NCBI GenBank assembly: GCA_025965815.1
Contig: JAOPWF010000492.1
Location: forward strand, 1-10,090
Origin: Mycobacterium sp.
Lineage (GTDB): Bacteria; Actinomycetota; Actinomycetes; Mycobacteriales; Mycobacteriaceae
DNA length: 10,090 nt
Direction of reading: 5' to 3'
Below are positions 8,072 to 10,090 of this stretch, in pieces (the first letter of the stretch is position 1; every line of letters starts with the position of its first letter). Both the position numbers and the translations under genes were made by a program. The notes below the pieces were generated by a model, which saw only the letters and a list, made by a program, of their open reading frames with translations, ran no database searches and was not told where the DNA came from.

Positions 8072-8079
8072 TGCTGACC

Positions 8080-8085
8080 AGCGTA
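8080..8085 (-). promoter_or_regulatory. Putative -10 element for the XPB operon, leaderless type
   Basis: On the minus strand TACGCT fits the mycobacterial -10 consensus TANNNT and ends 8 nt before ATG 8071. Transcription would begin at or next to the start codon, giving a leaderless mRNA. No clear -35 is visible, which is common in these bacteria. Confidence 0.35.
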
Positions 8086-8136
8086 AAGCAGCCGCCCGAT
8101 CTCGCGAGTGGTCGCGGCGCCTGCCAGAATGGATAC

Positions 8137-8334
8137 GTGGCTGACAAGAAACCGCAGAAGACCCAATACGTCGACAATGGCTGGCCCGTCTACGACGGCG
8201 ACGAAGACGACCACGCGGTCAGCGAGTTGGCAACCGACCGGACCGGTGCGCTGTCGCCGTTCGGCGAGCTGGCCTTCCCGCTGCCCGCCGACGAACTGCC
8301 GTACACACACCCGGTCACGGTCGTTAACAGGTAA
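8137..8334 (+). CDS. Small acidic conserved hypothetical protein (Rv0863-like)
   Basis: A 65-aa protein beginning [20 protein letters not shown] from GTG 8137. It is followed by an acidic stretch ([11 protein letters not shown]) and a hydrophobic, proline-containing tail ([19 protein letters not shown]). There is no signal peptide, membrane helix or cysteine motif. The start is placed at GTG because the earlier in-frame region (from 8071) overlaps the divergent promoter. CAGAAT at 8125-8130, 6 nt before GTG, could serve as a -10 for a leaderless transcript. It stands where Rv0863 stands in M. tuberculosis, is divergent from the XPB operon, and ends 2 nt before moaC, so it heads the molybdenum cofactor operon. 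Function unknown. Confidence 0.75.
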   Translation: MADKKPQKTQYVDNGWPVYDGDEDDHAVSELATDRTGALSPFGELAFPLPADELPYTHPVTVVNR

Positions 8335-8336
8335 CG

Positions 8337-8822
8337 GTGACGGGTTCGGGCGCCGACCGGCTGTCGCACCTGGATGAGCGGGGCGCGGCGCACATGGTCG
8401 ATGTCACCGAGAAGGCCGTCACCAAACGCACCGCCGTCGCCGCCGGGACCCTTCACACGACTGCCGATGTCGTATCGATGATCGCCGCCGGTGGCCTGCC
8501 GAAGGGCGATGCCCTGGCCACCGCCCGGGTCGCCGGCGTTCTGGCGGCCAAGCGCACCAGCGACCTCATCCCGCTGTGCCACCACCTCGCGTTGAGCGGA
8601 GTCGACATCGACTTCGAGATCGGCACCGCCGACGTGGCCATCACCGCCACCGTCCGCACCACCGACCGCACCGGGGTGGAGATGGAGGCGTTGACCGCAG
8701 TGAGCGTCGCGGCGCTGACGCTCTACGACATGATCAAGGCCGTCGACCGGGCGGCACGCATCGACGACATCCGGGTGCTGAGCAAGGACGGTGGCCGCTC
8801 GGGCGCCTGGAGTCGGACTTGA
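8337..8822 (+). CDS. moaC: Cyclic pyranopterin monophosphate synthase MoaC
   Basis: A 161-aa enzyme for the second half of molybdenum cofactor step 1, turning the MoaA product 3',8-cyclo-7,8-dihydro-GTP into cyclic pyranopterin monophosphate. The family signatures are present: [18 protein letters not shown] (9-26), LPKGDAL with K56, [15 protein letters not shown] (72-86), [20 protein letters not shown] (113-132) with catalytic-region D131 and K134, and KDGGRSG (150-156). Many relatives have CHP rather than CHH at 81-83; the functional His is kept. GTG 8337 is used since homology begins at LSHLDE; the internal ATG 8394 would cut this off. AGG at 8329-8331 may be the ribosome site. It is 2 nt after the small gene and its TGA overlaps the mog start. 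M. tuberculosis has several moaC copies; by position this corresponds to moaC2. Confidence 0.95.
   Translation: MTGSGADRLSHLDERGAAHMVDVTEKAVTKRTAVAAGTLHTTADVVSMIAAGGLPKGDALATARVAGVLAAKRTSDLIPLCHHLALSGVDIDFEIGTADVAITATVRTTDRTGVEMEALTAVSVAALTLYDMIKAVDRAARIDDIRVLSKDGGRSGAWSRT
8809..8812 (+). promoter_or_regulatory. Ribosome binding site for the TTG start of mog
   Basis: GGAG lies 6 nt before TTG 8819. This supports initiation at this rare codon rather than at any upstream position within moaC. Confidence 0.55.
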
Positions 8823-9298
8823 ACCGGTCCGCTCGGGTCATCATCGCCTCCACCCGCGCGGCGGCGGGCCAGTACACCGACCGCTGCGGCCCGATCATCG
8901 TCGACTGGCTCGCCGCGCGAGACTATGCCGTCCCCGATCCGGTGGTGGTCACCGACGGCATCCCGGTGGCCCATGCCCTGCGGGCGGCGATCGCCGACAA
9001 CGTCGACGTGATCCTCACGTCCGGGGGAACCGGCATCTCGAAGACCGATAGGACTCCCGAGGCCACCGTGGGGGAGGTGGACTACCAGATCCCGGGACTG
9101 GCCGACGCCATCCGACGCTCTGGACTGCCCCAGGTACCCACATCGGTCCTCTCGCGGGGCATCTGCGGGGTGGCGGGCCGAACCCTCATCGTCAACCTGC
9201 CCGGCTCGCCCGGCGGTGTGAACGACGGTCTTGCGGTGCTGGCCGATGTGCTGGAGCACGCCCTGGACCAACTGAGTGGTAAGGACCATCTGCAGTGA
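8819..9298 (+). CDS. mog: Molybdopterin adenylyltransferase (Mog/MoaB family)
   Basis: A 159-aa protein of the MogA/MoaB fold that adenylates molybdopterin before molybdenum insertion. The hallmark motifs are TSGGTGIS (67-74), the molybdopterin/nucleotide-binding loop, and LPGSPGG (127-133). [14 protein letters not shown] opens the first beta strand. DRTPEAT (77-83) and [13 protein letters not shown] (91-103) also match mycobacterial Mog. The start is TTG 8819, read as TTGA across the moaC stop (4-nt overlap), with GGAG 6 nt upstream. Longer in-frame readings back to 8576 are Arg/His-rich shadows of moaC. The product is expected to be cytosolic and to act with the MoeA-type enzyme encoded elsewhere. 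Whether the family member acts as Mog or MoaB in vivo cannot be told from sequence. Confidence 0.93.
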   Translation: MNRSARVIIASTRAAAGQYTDRCGPIIVDWLAARDYAVPDPVVVTDGIPVAHALRAAIADNVDVILTSGGTGISKTDRTPEATVGEVDYQIPGLADAIRRSGLPQVPTSVLSRGICGVAGRTLIVNLPGSPGGVNDGLAVLADVLEHALDQLSGKDHLQ

Positions 9299-9723
9299 CA
9301 GCGGAAGTGTTGCGCGTAGCGCTGACCGAGGACCCGATCGACCTCGCCGAACACGAAGCGCTGGTGGCGCATCACGCCGCGGGGGCGGTTGTCGGGTTCG
9401 CCGGGGTCATCCGCAACCACGACGGCGGACGGACGGTGACACGCCTGGAGTACTCCGCGCACCCGTCCGCGCAGCAGACGCTCGCCGAAGTCGTCGCGGA
9501 GGTGGCCGCCGAGGCGCCAGGTGTGCGGGCGATCGCCGTCAGCCATCGGATCGGCCGACTCGAAATAGGTGATGCCGCCCTGGTGGCCGCGGTAGCCGCG
9601 GACCACCGCAGGGCGGCATTCGACACCTGTTCGAAGTTGGTCGACACCGTCAAGGCCCGGTTACCGGTGTGGAAGCACCAGCACTTCACCGACGGCTCTG
9701 ACGAGTGGGTGGGATCCGCCTAG
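9295..9723 (+). CDS. moaE: Molybdopterin synthase large (catalytic) subunit MoaE
   Basis: A 142-aa catalytic subunit of molybdopterin synthase. With the thiocarboxylated small subunit MoaD it converts cyclic pyranopterin monophosphate to molybdopterin. Motifs are [15 protein letters not shown] (34-48), LEYSAHPSA (51-59), [12 protein letters not shown] (82-93), DHRRAAF (103-109) and the C-terminal [16 protein letters not shown] (116-131). The last carries the two conserved lysines K120 and K127 that match the catalytic lysines of E. coli MoaE. GTG 9295 overlaps the mog stop as GTGA, with AAGGA at 9281-9285 as ribosome site. No moaD follows here: the next gene is convergent rpfA. In M. tuberculosis moaD2 and moaA2 lie beyond rpfA, so a partner may be just outside the window. 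By position it corresponds to moaE2. Confidence 0.95.
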   Translation: MTAEVLRVALTEDPIDLAEHEALVAHHAAGAVVGFAGVIRNHDGGRTVTRLEYSAHPSAQQTLAEVVAEVAAEAPGVRAIAVSHRIGRLEIGDAALVAAVAADHRRAAFDTCSKLVDTVKARLPVWKHQHFTDGSDEWVGSA

Positions 9724-10090
9724 GCAGGCGGAAGCGGTGCCCCCGGCGGCGGCGGAGGAACGTCACCTGGCATGACGGGGGTGTTGGGCCCCGGAGCGTC
9801 GGCTGGGATCGGTGTGTTCATCCCCCGCTGCGACAGGCCGAGCAGCAGCGCTTCCTTGCCACTGATGTCCTGGGTCTGGACCGCCTGCCACAGCTCCTTG
9901 AGGTACGAGACGTTCGGCCCCTCGGGCGGCAGCTGCGACGGGTCGGCGGTGTACCCCGGCGGCAGGTTATCCGGGCTGGCGAGATGCGGAATTGCAGCCG
10001 GGACCGCGGGCACGTCGCCGGATGCCAGCTGATTGGCCGCGTCGTACACCGGGCCGGGCACGTTCACGTCGGGCAGCGCGGGGCCGGCCG
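9720..10090 (-). CDS. rpfA: Resuscitation-promoting factor RpfA, C-terminal part (partial)
   Basis: The reading frame is open from the right edge to a TAG at 9722-9720 and gives the last 123 residues of a larger protein. The visible part is Pro/Ala/Asp-rich ([19 protein letters not shown]) with one ordered segment, [23 protein letters not shown]. This matches the WQA-x-QD ending of M. tuberculosis RpfA, and the location next to moaE agrees. The catalytic lysozyme-like domain and signal peptide should lie upstream, outside the window. RpfA is a secreted peptidoglycan glycosidase that helps revive dormant cells. Unlike the M. tuberculosis protein as I remember it, about 34 further residues follow this segment, ending in a polyproline tail ([12 protein letters not shown]). 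The stop overlaps the moaE stop at CTAG 9720-9723. Confidence 0.85.
   Translation of the reverse strand, partial: AGPALPDVNVPGPVYDAANQLASGDVPAVPAAIPHLASPDNLPPGYTADPSQLPPEGPNVSYLKELWQAVQTQDISGKEALLLGLSQRGMNTPIPADAPGPNTPVMPGDVPPPPPGAPLPPA

Noticed and set aside
8576..8818. N-terminal extension of mog.
   Set aside because: It is an Arg/His-rich shadow of moaC. The Mog family sequence begins right after TTG 8819, which has its own ribosome site.

Overview
The window is high-GC actinobacterial DNA and reads as a non-tuberculous Mycobacterium/Mycolicibacterium chromosome. From about 4.2 kb to the right edge, gene order matches what I know of the M. tuberculosis Rv0861c-Rv0867c neighbourhood: an XPB/ERCC3-type helicase, a large helicase-associated protein, a small unknown protein, moaC, mog, moaE and a convergent rpfA. 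GTG/TTG starts, 4-nt gene overlaps and a leaderless-looking promoter fit that assignment. The species cannot be named from sequence alone.

Layout. (1) 1-939: decayed DNA. About 120-160 nt without a recognisable gene precede the remains of a thiolase-like lipid-transfer/acetyl-CoA acetyltransferase gene, now broken over three frames with deletions. (2) 955-3815, plus strand: a 14-helix DHA2-type MFS exporter, an F420-dependent luciferase-like oxidoreductase of the Rv1855c family and a small cupin, closely spaced and probably one transcript. From memory, M. tuberculosis has fadB in this position, so this side of the locus is variable. (3) 8071-3812, minus strand: an operon of a 751-aa helicase-associated protein, the XPB helicase 7 nt downstream, and a VOC/glyoxalase-fold protein that starts inside the XPB stop codon (GTGA). 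The VOC gene has an apparent 1-nt frameshift near its end. (4) 8137-9723, plus strand: a 65-aa acidic unknown, moaC, mog and moaE, joined by a 2-nt gap and two 4-nt overlaps, for molybdenum cofactor synthesis. (5) 9720-10090, minus strand: the Pro-rich C-terminus of an RpfA-type resuscitation-promoting factor, cut by the window edge.

The most interesting observation is in the XPB operon. Part of the 751-aa partner aligns by eye, without gaps over about 53 residues and with the same VPQ and G-x-L landmarks, to the N-terminal domain of the XPB helicase beside it. The partner also ends in a WYL-like beta domain. This suggests a two-protein complex in which the partner docks on XPB through a matching domain, comparable in outline to the p52-XPB pairing of eukaryotic TFIIH. 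That comparison is inference. I see no tRNA, rRNA, CRISPR array, insertion sequence or prophage gene.
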